Positions 37,462 to 47,724 of a stretch of 64,000 nt of DNA are shown piece after piece. The notes below the pieces were generated by a model. That model worked only from the letters and a program-made list of their open reading frames with translations, did no database searches and had not been told where the DNA came from. Both the position numbers and the translations under genes were made by a program. Location of the stretch: the NCBI RefSeq assembly GCF_000021745.1, contig NC_011666.1:4181001-4245000 (forward strand), given 5' to 3'. The stretch's first letter is position 1; the number at the start of each line of letters is the position of its first letter. The stretch is from Methylocella silvestris BL2 (GTDB lineage Bacteria; Pseudomonadota; Alphaproteobacteria; Rhizobiales; Beijerinckiaceae).

Positions 37462-37480
37462 ATGCGGCGTTCCGCCGCAT
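37462..37480. other. Small perfect stem-loop in the cupin/cytochrome divergent gap
   Basis: An 8-bp stem (37462-37469 with 37473-37480) and a 3-base loop lie just upstream of the cupin ribosome site. It could be a leader structure of the cupin mRNA or a protein-binding site in the 213-base divergent gap, whose distal part is AT-rich (about 37523-37560). Confidence 0.4.
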
Positions 37481-37647
37481 CATGATGGGGCGCGTTTGCG
37501 GTCCACGCAACGCCGCCGCTGTATATCAATGAAATGTGATAATAATATTTATTCTTCATCAATGGGGCGCGTTCCGCGCAAGCGAAGGCCTATTGCTGTA
37601 CCTTGCCGCCTCGCGCCGATGATCGAAAGGCGCCGGGGGAAATCAGC

Positions 37648-39108
37648 ATGCCGAATCGAGTTTTGACACGCCGGGTCGGCGCGCGCGCATGCGCCATTTT
37701 AGGTCTTCTCCTTGCCGGCGCTGTTGTCGCTGGAGCGGCCGGCGCAACGGAAGACTCGGCGCGCAACCAGCTCGCGCAAAAGGATTGCGTGCGCGGCAAG
37801 TTCAAAGACTATCATTTACAGGGGACGGGCGGCGATCCGGCGGCGAGCTACAAAGGCCGCGTGTTCAGGCTCAGCCAGGACTATCCAAATCAGATTCCGC
37901 CGCGCGAAGATTTTCCGTGGGCGAAAATCCCGTTCAAGGACGGCGGCCCGGTCGACCCCGAAGCCTATCTGCGGGCGCTCCTCGCCTATGGGCTGGAAGG
38001 CAATGTCGACGTCGATTTCTACGTCGAGGACAATAAAATCCGCAAGTGGTACGGCATGCCGTGGATGGACTGGAATACCGAGGTCGCCTCGGATTGGCCG
38101 GGCACCGACGGCCGCGAATTTGTCCATGGCTTCACCCATGAATTCGATTCGTCCGGCAATACGCTGAGCACGCTTCAGCATGATTTCGTCGACACCTGGT
38201 CGGGCGCCTATCTAAACGACCGCGCCGCCTTTGGCGTCGGGCAAGTCTATTGCGATCCTGATAATCCGAAGCCCGGAGCGCTAAACCCAGATCCGGCGGG
38301 CCTCAACGATTTTCCGGACGGCGCCTTCATCATCAAGCTGCTGTTCTCGACGGTCACCGAAGATCAACTGCCGATCGCCAAGAACGCGCTGGAATGGCAG
38401 GCCCATGTCTTCGTCAATGACGATCCGAGCTGGCGCAACAAGGGGCCGGCCTCCCGATTCGAGCGCGCGCTTGGGCCGATCCGCCTGATCCAGATCGATG
38501 TTTCGGTGCGCGACGAACGAAGCCTGACAGGGTGGCTTCTCGGCACTTTCGGCTATGACGGAAACGCAAAAGGCGCGACGCCGTGGGAGCGCATGGTTCC
38601 GTTCGGCCTCCAGTGGGGAAATAATCCCAAGGTCACTTTTGCGCAGACCTGCGCCGGGCCGGATGGGCCGTGCGATCGCAGCAAGCTGACGGAGCAATGG
38701 ATCAACGAGGAGGCGGCCGAAAATCTCACCCGCGCGCCGCTGAACTTCAACCATCTCGGCTTTGGCGGACGTCTCGCCGGCCCGGTCGACAACGCCAAGG
38801 CGTCCTGCATGGGATGCCATCAAACCGCGGGGTTTCCGACCGTGCCAATCCTGCCAGAGTTTTCGGCCAATGGGGCGGTTTTGAAGCTTGACGCCGGCAA
38901 GCGGCCGGCGACCGATCAGAGCTTCCGCATGATGTATTATGGCAATGTGCCCTCCGGCGTCGTGTTCAGCGATTCCCAGCTGCAGTCTTCGGATTATTCG
39001 CTGCAGCTGTCGATGAGCCTGCAGAATTACGCCTCGCGCCGCTGTGGCGATCAATCCGAGCCCTCAAGCGCGCCGGCGCCGGAAATCTGCGGGCAGCTGC
39101 TCGCCTAA
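37648..39108 (+). CDS. Periplasmic monoheme c-type cytochrome of unknown function
   Basis: 486 aa from ATG 37648. A signal peptide (about 1-33: ILGLLLAGAVVAGAAGA) precedes a globular body containing many conserved-looking Trp, Asp and Gly residues (WYGMPWMDWNTE, FVHGFTHEFD, GVGQVYC). One heme-binding site CMGCH follows SRA-like NFNHLGFGGR near residue 380. The size, about 370 residues before the single heme, suggests an enzyme domain fused to an electron-transfer tail; I do not recognise the family. It is alone on its strand, facing the GGDEF gene. Confidence 0.78.
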   Translation: MPNRVLTRRVGARACAILGLLLAGAVVAGAAGATEDSARNQLAQKDCVRGKFKDYHLQGTGGDPAASYKGRVFRLSQDYPNQIPPREDFPWAKIPFKDGGPVDPEAYLRALLAYGLEGNVDVDFYVEDNKIRKWYGMPWMDWNTEVASDWPGTDGREFVHGFTHEFDSSGNTLSTLQHDFVDTWSGAYLNDRAAFGVGQVYCDPDNPKPGALNPDPAGLNDFPDGAFIIKLLFSTVTEDQLPIAKNALEWQAHVFVNDDPSWRNKGPASRFERALGPIRLIQIDVSVRDERSLTGWLLGTFGYDGNAKGATPWERMVPFGLQWGNNPKVTFAQTCAGPDGPCDRSKLTEQWINEEAAENLTRAPLNFNHLGFGGRLAGPVDNAKASCMGCHQTAGFPTVPILPEFSANGAVLKLDAGKRPATDQSFRMMYYGNVPSGVVFSDSQLQSSDYSLQLSMSLQNYASRRCGDQSEPSSAPAPEICGQLLA

Positions 39109-39134
39109 AGCAGATCGGCGATCTTTTGACCTTT

Positions 39135-39160
39135 GGCGCGCCCGGACCGGGCGGCGCGCC
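39135..39160. terminator. GC-rich stem-loop between convergent cytochrome and GGDEF genes
   Basis: Eight-base palindromic arms (39135-39142 and 39153-39160), with further partial pairing inside. It sits 27 bases after the cytochrome stop. No U-run, so a weak or factor-assisted terminator at best. Confidence 0.4.
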
Positions 39161-39247
39161 GATCTCCTCGGGCGATTAGGCGGCCGGGCTAAACGCGGGC
39201 CGGCGCGCGAGGGCGACCGGCGCAGCCGCGGCGCGTTCAGATGACCG

Positions 39248-40696
39248 TCAACCGGTGGCGCTAGGCGACGGGAGCAGGCGATTCGTCTTGGCGAGGGCGC
39301 CGGTTGTCGAGCCTGCGGCCTTTTTCAACTGCTTTCGTTCATACATCATCTTGTCGGCCTGATGGATCAGATCATCGATCGCCACCGTGGCGGGGGACGA
39401 GGTTTCGGCGTATCCGCTGCTGTAGGAAATCTCCAGGAGGGGGTCAGACATTGCGCGCGCGGCGACGATTGCCGCCATGCGCGCAAGCATCGCCTCGGCG
39501 GTCCCGGAACTATCGGACGCCAGCACGACGAACTCGTCTCCGCCGATGCGGCCGATCACATCCGTCTTCCTGAAAGTGGCGACGAGGACATCGGCAAAGC
39601 GCGTGATCAATTCGGACCCAGCCTTGTGACCTAAGCTGTCATTGACCTTCTTCAGGCCATCGAGATCAAAATAGAACAGCGTCAGTCCGGTTTTTAGTCG
39701 AATTGCGTTCTTCATCGCGTAGTCGGCGACGGTAAAAAAACCTCGACGGTTCAGGACATTGGTCAACTGGTCTTTCAACGACTGATAACGCAGTTCGCGT
39801 TCGAGTTTGTTGGTCAGCCGGCCCATCCACGCAATCATGGCGAGCGCCGCCAGCACGATAATAGGGGTTTCGACGGCGCGCGTGTACGCCGCCGGAAAGA
39901 TGTCGGCGCTGTCCAGATATCCGACCGCGGCAAACGCGACAAAAGGCGTCAAGACGACCAAGGGAAAGACAAGGCGTGCGACGCGGCTTCCGATCCCGCC
40001 GTCGAACCAAAACGAGAGCCATCCGCCGGCGCTCGCGCGTCGGGCCGCGATGACACACGACAACAGGAAGAAACAGAAGACTGTTTGCGGCGAACTCAGG
40101 TTCGCCTTGGAGAGGCCGACCAGTTCGACCATCTGGTAAACATAACCGCTGACCAGCACGAGGACGAGAGCAATCAAGGAAATCGCGCCAAGGTCGGATA
40201 ATGTTCCCAGCTTGCGGCCGGGATGCGAACCGAGCGCCAGGCACAGGCCGACGAGCGCAAAGCCGAGCGCCGTCTGGGGCGACGGGCGCCCGTCGTTGCT
40301 CCCGACCGAGCTCCTCGGGAGCCAGTGATCTATTCCGATCGGACCGTAGGCGTATTCCAGCAGGGTGAGACAGCCGAGCGCGAGCACCGCCCAGGCGGCA
40401 ATAGCGCTGAGGCGGAGCATAAGGGAGGATCTCCGCGGCCCCGACAGAGCAAGGCTTCCCGCGGCGGCTAGCATCCCCGCCGCAGCATTCGCGGTCATTT
40501 TCGACCATCCGGACGGCGCCAGCGCGGCGGCGGATGGAACAAACCACAGGAGGAGAATGCATCCCGCCACCGCAGTGACGAGCCACAGCCCAAGCTTTTC
40601 GAGTTCAGCGCTGGCTGACAGAATTCGAAGGTCGGGCCTGGGAGAGCTTTGTTTCAAGGGAAGACTAGCAAGGAAACAACCTCCGTACGGCGGCAT
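39248..40696 (-). CDS. Membrane diguanylate cyclase (GGDEF)
   Basis: 482 aa. About seven or eight hydrophobic helices in residues 30-300, then a GGDEF domain (about 310-460) with FYFDLDGLKKVNDSLGH and the catalytic RIGGDEFVVL. The signature is intact, so c-di-GMP synthesis is expected. No EAL domain; no RxxD inhibitory site is obvious (the residues before the signature read TFRKTDVIG, and RKTD could serve). ATG 40696 has a weak ribosome site. The sensing part has no recognised domain. Confidence 0.9.
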   Translation of the reverse strand: MPPYGGCFLASLPLKQSSPRPDLRILSASAELEKLGLWLVTAVAGCILLLWFVPSAAALAPSGWSKMTANAAAGMLAAAGSLALSGPRRSSLMLRLSAIAAWAVLALGCLTLLEYAYGPIGIDHWLPRSSVGSNDGRPSPQTALGFALVGLCLALGSHPGRKLGTLSDLGAISLIALVLVLVSGYVYQMVELVGLSKANLSSPQTVFCFFLLSCVIAARRASAGGWLSFWFDGGIGSRVARLVFPLVVLTPFVAFAAVGYLDSADIFPAAYTRAVETPIIVLAALAMIAWMGRLTNKLERELRYQSLKDQLTNVLNRRGFFTVADYAMKNAIRLKTGLTLFYFDLDGLKKVNDSLGHKAGSELITRFADVLVATFRKTDVIGRIGGDEFVVLASDSSGTAEAMLARMAAIVAARAMSDPLLEISYSSGYAETSSPATVAIDDLIHQADKMMYERKQLKKAAGSTTGALAKTNRLLPSPSATG

Positions 40697-41702
<1,006 letters not shown>

Positions 41703-41745
41703 GCTGTTCGTCCCTGAGCGGGGCGTCCGTGGAAAGGAGCGGATC

Positions 41746-43146
41746 ATGACGCGCTTCATGTCGACATGGGGACGGCTCCGCCGGCCCGCCTGCGCTCTGT
41801 TCGTCGCCGCGCTCGCGGCGCCGTTGCTGATCAATCCTGCGTTGGCGCAGGATGCGGCGGCGGCCGCCGCGCCGCCCGCCTGCGACGCCAAGACCCTGTT
41901 GGCGTGCACGCCGAATTCCGGCGACACCGCCTGGATGCTGACCTCCGTCGCGCTGGTTCTGATGATGACCGTTCCGGGCCTCGGCCTGTTTTATGGCGGG
42001 ATGGTGCGCAAGAAGAACGTCGCCGACACGGTCATGACGAGCTTCGCCATCACCTGCCTTATCACATTCCTCTTCGCGGCGGTCACCTACAGCATGTCGT
42101 TTCGGGCGGGATCGCCCTACATCGGGGGCTTCGACCGCGCCTTCCTGCAGGGCATTTTGAGCGACGTGGCCAAGGGGGTCGGCAATCCCAACCCGCTCGC
42201 GCCGACGATCCCCGAAACCGTCTACATCTGCTTCCAGATGACCTTTGCGATCATCACCCCGGCGCTGATCGCCGGCGCCTTCGCCGAGCGCATGAAGTTT
42301 TCGGCGATGCTGTGGTTCATCGGCCTGTGGGCGATTTTGGTCTATGCGCCGATCGCGCATTGGGTCTGGGGACCCGATGGAATTTTGAACAGCACGAATG
42401 ACGCGGCGATCGCCAAGGTTCTCGACTTCGCCGGCGGCACGGTCGTTCACGTGAACTCCGGCGTCGCCGGGCTGATGTGCGCCTTGATGCTCGGCCGGCG
42501 GCGCGACACAGGCCCCGCGCATAATGTCGTTTTGACCTTTATCGGCGCCTCCCTGCTGTGGGTCGGCTGGTTCGGCTTCAACGCCGGTTCGGCCGTCACC
42601 GCGGGGATTCAGGCCGGCATGGCGATGACCGTGACGCAAATCGCCACCGCCGTCGCCGCGCTCGCCTGGATGTTCGTGGAATGGGGCCATCGCGGCAAGC
42701 CGACCGTCGTCGGCATCTGTTCCGGCGCGGTCGCCGGACTTGTCGCCATCACCCCGGCGTCGGGCTTCGTTGGGCCGGCCGGATCGATGGCGATCGGCGC
42801 CATCGCCGGCGTCCTGTGCTATGCCAGCGTGACTTGGCTGAAGACGGCGCTTGGCTATGACGACGCGCTCGATTGTTTTGGCGTCCATGGCGTCGGCGGC
42901 GCGACAGGGGCGATTTTGACGGGCGTTTTTGCGATCCAGGAATATGGCGGCACGCCGGGCCTCCTCGAAGGCAATCCTCATCAGGTCGTGAACCAACTCG
43001 TCGGCGTCGTCATCGTGATCGCCTATGACGCAATCGTCTCGCTGATCCTTTTGTTCTTGATTGACAAGACGATCGGACTTCGCGTGACCCCCGATGTCGA
43101 ACTTGAAGGACTCGACATCTCGCTGCATGGCGAATTGGTTCACTGA
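41746..43146 (+). CDS. amtB: Ammonium transporter AmtB
   Basis: Trimeric ammonium channel in the inner membrane. 466 aa. An N-terminal signal-like segment (about 10-35) is followed by 11 helices. The twin pore histidines are in GTVVHVNSG and CFGVHGVGG. PGLGLFYGGMVRKKN is the family start of the mature part. ATG 41746 has a GGAG ribosome site. GlnK, encoded just upstream, gates it. Confidence 0.96.
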   Translation: MTRFMSTWGRLRRPACALFVAALAAPLLINPALAQDAAAAAAPPACDAKTLLACTPNSGDTAWMLTSVALVLMMTVPGLGLFYGGMVRKKNVADTVMTSFAITCLITFLFAAVTYSMSFRAGSPYIGGFDRAFLQGILSDVAKGVGNPNPLAPTIPETVYICFQMTFAIITPALIAGAFAERMKFSAMLWFIGLWAILVYAPIAHWVWGPDGILNSTNDAAIAKVLDFAGGTVVHVNSGVAGLMCALMLGRRRDTGPAHNVVLTFIGASLLWVGWFGFNAGSAVTAGIQAGMAMTVTQIATAVAALAWMFVEWGHRGKPTVVGICSGAVAGLVAITPASGFVGPAGSMAIGAIAGVLCYASVTWLKTALGYDDALDCFGVHGVGGATGAILTGVFAIQEYGGTPGLLEGNPHQVVNQLVGVVIVIAYDAIVSLILLFLIDKTIGLRVTPDVELEGLDISLHGELVH

Positions 43147-43245
43147 GACGTCCTGTTGCAGCGCGCCGCCGCATCGAAGGCGGCGCGCCGGTTGCCACTC
43201 CATGGCGCGCAAGCTAGGCTGGCTGGCCCTGCTGCGGATGCGCCT

Positions 43246-43860
43246 GTGATCCTCTCCGTTCTCGCTCTCTTGTTCGGCTATCTCTGCGGCTCGATTCCGT
43301 TTGGCCTGATCCTGACGAGCCTCAGCGGCGTCGGCAATCTGCGCGCGGTCGGCTCCGGCAATATCGGCGCGACCAATGTTCTGCGGACCGGGCGAAAGGA
43401 TCTCGCGGCCGCGACCCTTCTCCTTGATCTCGCCAAGGGGGCGGCCGCAGTGCTGATCGTGTCCTTTATCGCGACGCGGCGCCTGCCGCCGCTTGCGGCG
43501 TGGCCGCCGGCCCCTGTGCTCGCCGCGGCGCTCGGCGCCTTTCTTGGCCATATCTATCCGGTCTGGCTCGGCTTTAAAGGCGGCAAGGGCGTTGCGACCT
43601 ATCTTGGCTGTCTGCTCGCCGTCGCCTGGCCGGCCGGCCTCGCCTTCATCGCGGCCTGGCTGAGCACAGCTTTCGTTTCGCGCTATTCTTCGCTCTCCGC
43701 CCTCGTGGCCGCGGCGCTGACGCCTGCCGTTCTCGTCGGGCTCCACCAGACCGGCGCAGCCATGCTCTTCGCCGGCATGAGCGCGCTGATCTTTTGGAAG
43801 CACAGGGAGAATATCGCGCGGCTGAAGGCCGGGACCGAAACGAAGATCGGCAAGACATGA
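43246..43860 (+). CDS. plsY: Glycerol-3-phosphate acyltransferase PlsY
   Basis: Acylates glycerol-3-phosphate from acyl-phosphate, the first step of phospholipid synthesis. About 204 aa from GTG 43246 ([23 protein letters not shown]); no in-frame ATG exists nearby. Motifs: [20 protein letters not shown], and GGKGVAT, with five membrane helices. Stop overlaps dprA by ATGA. In related genomes it follows pyrC directly; here glnK-amtB and others intervene. Confidence 0.92.
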   Translation: MILSVLALLFGYLCGSIPFGLILTSLSGVGNLRAVGSGNIGATNVLRTGRKDLAAATLLLDLAKGAAAVLIVSFIATRRLPPLAAWPPAPVLAAALGAFLGHIYPVWLGFKGGKGVATYLGCLLAVAWPAGLAFIAAWLSTAFVSRYSSLSALVAAALTPAVLVGLHQTGAAMLFAGMSALIFWKHRENIARLKAGTETKIGKT

Positions 43861-45125
43861 CGTCGGCGGCTGCTTTGACCCCGCAGGAGCGCTTCGCCTT
43901 TCTGCGGCTTTATCGCAGCGAAACGATTGGCCCCCGCACTTTCGTGGCGTTGCTGGCCCGATACGGGTCGGCGCAGGCGGCGCTTGAGGCCCTGCCGGGC
44001 GTCGTCGCCAGCGGCAAGGCGGGGCGGCCGATCGCCCTGGCGCCCGTTCATGAGATTGAGGCCGAGCTGGAGGCGATCGAGCGCGCCGGGGCGACGCTGA
44101 TCTGTCTGCCCGAGCCCGACTATCCGGCGCTGCTGCGGCAGATCCACTCGGCCCCGCCGCTGCTTACAATGCGCGGCGATCGCGCCTGCCTGAAACGTTC
44201 GAAAATTGCAATCGTCGGCGCGCGCAACGCCTCCGCCGCCGGCCTCGCCTTCACCGAACAGCTGTCGCGGGGAATCGCGCGAGCGGGGTATGTCATCGTC
44301 TCCGGGCTCGCGCGCGGGGTCGACGCGCGGGCGCACCAGGCCGCGCTGGCGACGGGAACGATCGCCGTCCTTGCCGGCGGACTCGGCAATATTTATCCGG
44401 CGGCGCATGCCGAACTGGTGGAGCGCCTCATCGAGACTGGCGCTGCGGTGAGCGAAATGCCGTTCGGATGGGAGGCGCGCGGGCGCGATTTTCCCCGCCG
44501 CAACCGCATCGTCTCGGGGCTTTCGCGCGGCGTCGTCGTGGTCGAGGCCGCGCGCCGCTCGGGCTCGCTGATCACTGCGGGCTTTGCCGCGGAGCAGGGG
44601 CGGGAGGTGTTCGCCGTGCCGGGATCGCCGCTCGATCCGCGCGCGGAAGGGCCGAACCAGTTGTTGCGCGACGGCGCGACCCTCTGCACCGGGCCCGAGG
44701 ACGTGCTCGACGCGCTGGCCCGGCAGGATCTTTCGCCTCCTGCCGATTTCAGCTTCGCCGAGGCGCAGCCGCAATCCTACGAGTCGTTCTGGGACGAGCT
44801 CGATCTGCCGGATATTTTCGCGGCGCAGGGCGGCGCGGCAAATGGCGCGGCGGAGCAAATCTCGTCGCGGCCCGCGCCGGCTTCCTCGCGCCGCGCCGCT
44901 TTGCCGCCGCCGGCTGATGAGCCGCCGCGCGAAGACGCGCCTGCGCCCTCCCGAGAAGCCGCCTTCGCCCGCGTCATTGCGCTTTTAGGGCCCTCGCCGG
45001 TTTCGGTCGACGAACTCGTTCGCGCCTCGGAAGCGCCGGCGCGGGAGGTGCGGGCGATCCTGTTCGAGCTGGAGCTTCAAGGCCGGCTGGAGCGCCACGG
45101 CGCCGATCTCGTGTCGAAGATCTGA
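43857..45125 (+). CDS. dprA: DNA-processing protein DprA
   Basis: Protects incoming single-stranded DNA and loads RecA in transformation. 422 aa. The Rossmann core has [30 protein letters not shown] and [20 protein letters not shown]. An unstructured Ala/Pro/Arg-rich linker (about 315-365) precedes a winged-helix domain at the C-terminus ([25 protein letters not shown]). It is convergent with accC, with only 13 bases between. Confidence 0.94.
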   Translation: MTSAAALTPQERFAFLRLYRSETIGPRTFVALLARYGSAQAALEALPGVVASGKAGRPIALAPVHEIEAELEAIERAGATLICLPEPDYPALLRQIHSAPPLLTMRGDRACLKRSKIAIVGARNASAAGLAFTEQLSRGIARAGYVIVSGLARGVDARAHQAALATGTIAVLAGGLGNIYPAAHAELVERLIETGAAVSEMPFGWEARGRDFPRRNRIVSGLSRGVVVVEAARRSGSLITAGFAAEQGREVFAVPGSPLDPRAEGPNQLLRDGATLCTGPEDVLDALARQDLSPPADFSFAEAQPQSYESFWDELDLPDIFAAQGGAANGAAEQISSRPAPASSRRAALPPPADEPPREDAPAPSREAAFARVIALLGPSPVSVDELVRASEAPAREVRAILFELELQGRLERHGADLVSKI

Positions 45126-45138
45126 AAGCCGACGAGCT

Positions 45139-46497
45139 TTACTCCGTGCCGTCCATGCCGCCGTCGGCCAGAAATTTTTCGAGCCAATGGATATCGTAAA
45201 GCCCGTTCTGGATGTCGGCGTTGCGCACCAGCGTCTGGAACAGCGGGATGGTCGTGTCGATGCCGTCGATAATGAACTCATCGAGCGAGCGGCGCAGGCG
45301 CATCAGCGCTTCATTGCGATTGCGGCCATGCACGATCAGCTTGCCGACAAGTGAATCATAGGTCGGCGGGATCGTATAGCCGGCGTAGACGGCGCTATCG
45401 ACGCGGACGCCGAGGCCGCCCGGCGGATGGTAATAATTGATCATCCCCGGCGAGGGGCGGAAGGTGGCCGGATGTTCGGCGTTGATGCGGCATTCGATGG
45501 CGTGTCCGTTGAAGGAAACGTCTTCCTGCGTCAAGGTCAGCGCCGATCCGGCGGCGATCTTGATCTGCTCATTGACGAGATCGACGCCGGTGATCATCTC
45601 GGTCACCGGATGCTCGACCTGGATGCGGGTGTTCATCTCGATGAAATAGAATTTGCCGTCCTCATAGAGGAATTCGATCGTGCCGGCGCCGGCATACTGC
45701 AGTTCGCGCATGGCCGCCGCGCAGATCTCGCCGATTTCCTTGCGCTGCGACTCATTGAGCGCGGGGGACGGGCCTTCCTCCCAGACTTTCTGGTGCCGGC
45801 GCTGCAGCGAGCAGTCGCGCTCGCCAAGATGGATCGCGCCGCCGCGTCCGTCGCCGAGAATCTGCACTTCGATGTGGCGGGGTTTTTCGAGATATTTTTC
45901 AAGGTACACGGAATCATCGCCAAAGGCGGACTTCGCCTCCATGCGCGCCGTCTCCAGCGTCGAGGCGATGTCCTCCTCGCTGAATGAAACCTTCATGCCG
46001 CGGCCGCCGCCGCCCGCCGCCGCCTTGACGAGTACAGGATAGCCGAGTTCTCTTGCCGCCGCCTTCGCCTCGGCCTCATCCGTGATGGCGCCGGCCGAGC
46101 CTGGCACACATGGGATGCCGAGCCGCAGCGCCGTGCGCTTCGCCTCGATCTTGTCGCCCATCAGGCGGATATGCTCCGGCTTTGGCCCGACGAATACGAT
46201 GTGATGCTCGGCGAGGATTTCCGCGAAGCGGGCGTTTTCCGACAAAAATCCATAGCCGGGATGCAGCGCCTCGGCCCCGGTGATCTCGCAGGCGGCGAGG
46301 AGAGCCGGAATGTTGAGATAGGATTCGCGAGCGGGCGGCGGCCCGACGCAGACGGATTCGTCGGCGAGCTTGACATGCATTGCTTCGGAATCGGCGGTCG
46401 AATGGACCGCGACCGTCGCAATGCCAAGCTCCTTGGCCGCGCGCAGAATCCGCAACGCGATCTCGCCGCGATTGGCGATGAGGATTTTTTCGAACAT
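45139..46497 (-). CDS. accC: Acetyl-CoA carboxylase biotin carboxylase subunit
   Basis: Carboxylates the biotin on AccB with ATP and bicarbonate. 452 aa. MFEKILIANRGEIALRILRA start, ATP-grasp Gly loop KAAAGGGGRGMK, EKYLEKPRHIEVQILGD, and EMNTRIQVEHPVTEMITGVD. Length and motifs are normal. Third gene of aroQ-accB-accC. Confidence 0.97.
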   Translation of the reverse strand: MFEKILIANRGEIALRILRAAKELGIATVAVHSTADSEAMHVKLADESVCVGPPPARESYLNIPALLAACEITGAEALHPGYGFLSENARFAEILAEHHIVFVGPKPEHIRLMGDKIEAKRTALRLGIPCVPGSAGAITDEAEAKAAARELGYPVLVKAAAGGGGRGMKVSFSEEDIASTLETARMEAKSAFGDDSVYLEKYLEKPRHIEVQILGDGRGGAIHLGERDCSLQRRHQKVWEEGPSPALNESQRKEIGEICAAAMRELQYAGAGTIEFLYEDGKFYFIEMNTRIQVEHPVTEMITGVDLVNEQIKIAAGSALTLTQEDVSFNGHAIECRINAEHPATFRPSPGMINYYHPPGGLGVRVDSAVYAGYTIPPTYDSLVGKLIVHGRNRNEALMRLRRSLDEFIIDGIDTTIPLFQTLVRNADIQNGLYDIHWLEKFLADGGMDGTE

Positions 46498-46521
46498 TTC
46501 AGTCCACCCGGCGCGCGGCGC

Positions 46522-46989
46522 TCATTCGATGACGAAGAGCGGCTGGCCGTATTCGACGGGCGAGCCGTCCTCAACGAGGATGCGGGTGACCGAGCCGGCG
46601 CGCGGGGCGACGATCTCGTTGAACGTCTTCATCGCTTCGACGAGAAGAAGCTTGTCGCCCGCCTTCACGACGGAGCCGATCTCGACGAAAGGCGCCGATT
46701 CCGGCGAGGCGCGCCGGTAGGCGGTCCCGACCATCGGCGATTTGACGACGCCGGCGATCTCGATCTCTGCTGCGACGGGCTCAGCCGCTGGAGCGGGCGC
46801 CGCGGCCGGAACATGCGCAGTAGCGAACTGGCGGGCGATCCTGATCTTCATATCGCCATGGGCGATCTCGATTTCGGAAAGGCCAAGCCGCGTCGCGATC
46901 TTGGCGAGCGCCTCGACGAGTTCGGTGTCAACGCCGACGTCTTGCGCAGGCGCCGCGGGCTTCGGCCCTGTATATTTCATTTTCTTCAT
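46522..46989 (-). CDS. accB: Acetyl-CoA carboxylase biotin carboxyl carrier protein
   Basis: 155 aa. The N-terminal region binds AccC; an Ala/Pro-rich linker (about 58-75) leads to the biotinyl domain with Lys121 in EAMKTFNEI (the usual M-K-M/T-M variant has T here). ATG 46989 overlaps the aroQ stop by four bases, so they are coupled. The gap to accC is 24 bases. Confidence 0.95.
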   Translation of the reverse strand: MKKMKYTGPKPAAPAQDVGVDTELVEALAKIATRLGLSEIEIAHGDMKIRIARQFATAHVPAAAPAPAAEPVAAEIEIAGVVKSPMVGTAYRRASPESAPFVEIGSVVKAGDKLLLVEAMKTFNEIVAPRAGSVTRILVEDGSPVEYGQPLFVIE

Positions 46990-47432
46990 CTTTCGCTGAC
47001 GGTTGTGAGAGCGATCAAGGCGTCGAGGGCGAGCGTGTAGGACAAGACGCCGAAGCCCGAAATCACGCCCTCGGCGACGGGGGCGATATAGGAGTGACGG
47101 CGAAACTCCTCGCGGGCGTGGACATTGGAGAGATGGACCTCGACGACCTTGGCCTTCGCGCCCTTGATCGCGTCATGAAGGCCGATCGAGGTATGCGTCA
47201 AGGCGCCGGCGTTGAGGATGATCGGCTCGCCGGCGAGCCCCGCGTCCTGCACCCAGGAGATCAGGTCGCCCTCATGATTGCTCTGGCGGAAGCGAAGCGT
47301 GACGCCGCGCTCGGCGCAGGTCGCGGCAAGGCGTGACTCGATCGCCGCGAGCGTCTGCGCGCCGTAAATCTCCGGCTCCCTCGATCCGAGCAGATTGAGG
47401 TTTGGCCCGTTCAGGCAATGGACGGTTTTCAT
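46986..47432 (-). CDS. aroQ: Type II 3-dehydroquinate dehydratase
   Basis: Shikimate-pathway enzyme converting 3-dehydroquinate to 3-dehydroshikimate. 148 aa. LNGPNLNLLGSREPEIYG carries the catalytic Tyr, QSNHEGDLI the lid Arg region and ILNAGALTHTSIGLHDAI; HLSNVHAREEFRRHS is the substrate-binding part. ATG 47432 is preferred over an upstream start at 47456. Often next to accBC in alphaproteobacteria. Confidence 0.96.
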   Translation of the reverse strand: MKTVHCLNGPNLNLLGSREPEIYGAQTLAAIESRLAATCAERGVTLRFRQSNHEGDLISWVQDAGLAGEPIILNAGALTHTSIGLHDAIKGAKAKVVEVHLSNVHAREEFRRHSYIAPVAEGVISGFGVLSYTLALDALIALTTVSER

Positions 47433-47724
47433 GAAAGACTCAAAAGGGCGGCGCAAAACGTCCGAAGCGGCAATCCATAACCGGGATCAAAAAACAAGGG
47501 AAGCCCGCCGCGAAATCATCGCCTCGGGTCGTACCTGGCGTTGGACAAATGACGCTCGCATCGCCGCCCGCAAAGCCGCGTAGAGACGGATAGAAAGCAA
47601 AGCTGCAGTGAAATCTTAGAAAAGCGATGTAAGTCATGACGATAATCTACTGAGAAATTATATTACAGAGTAAAAATTACGTGATGATTTGCGTCGATAT
47701 TGAACACGGATCAATTTTATTCAT

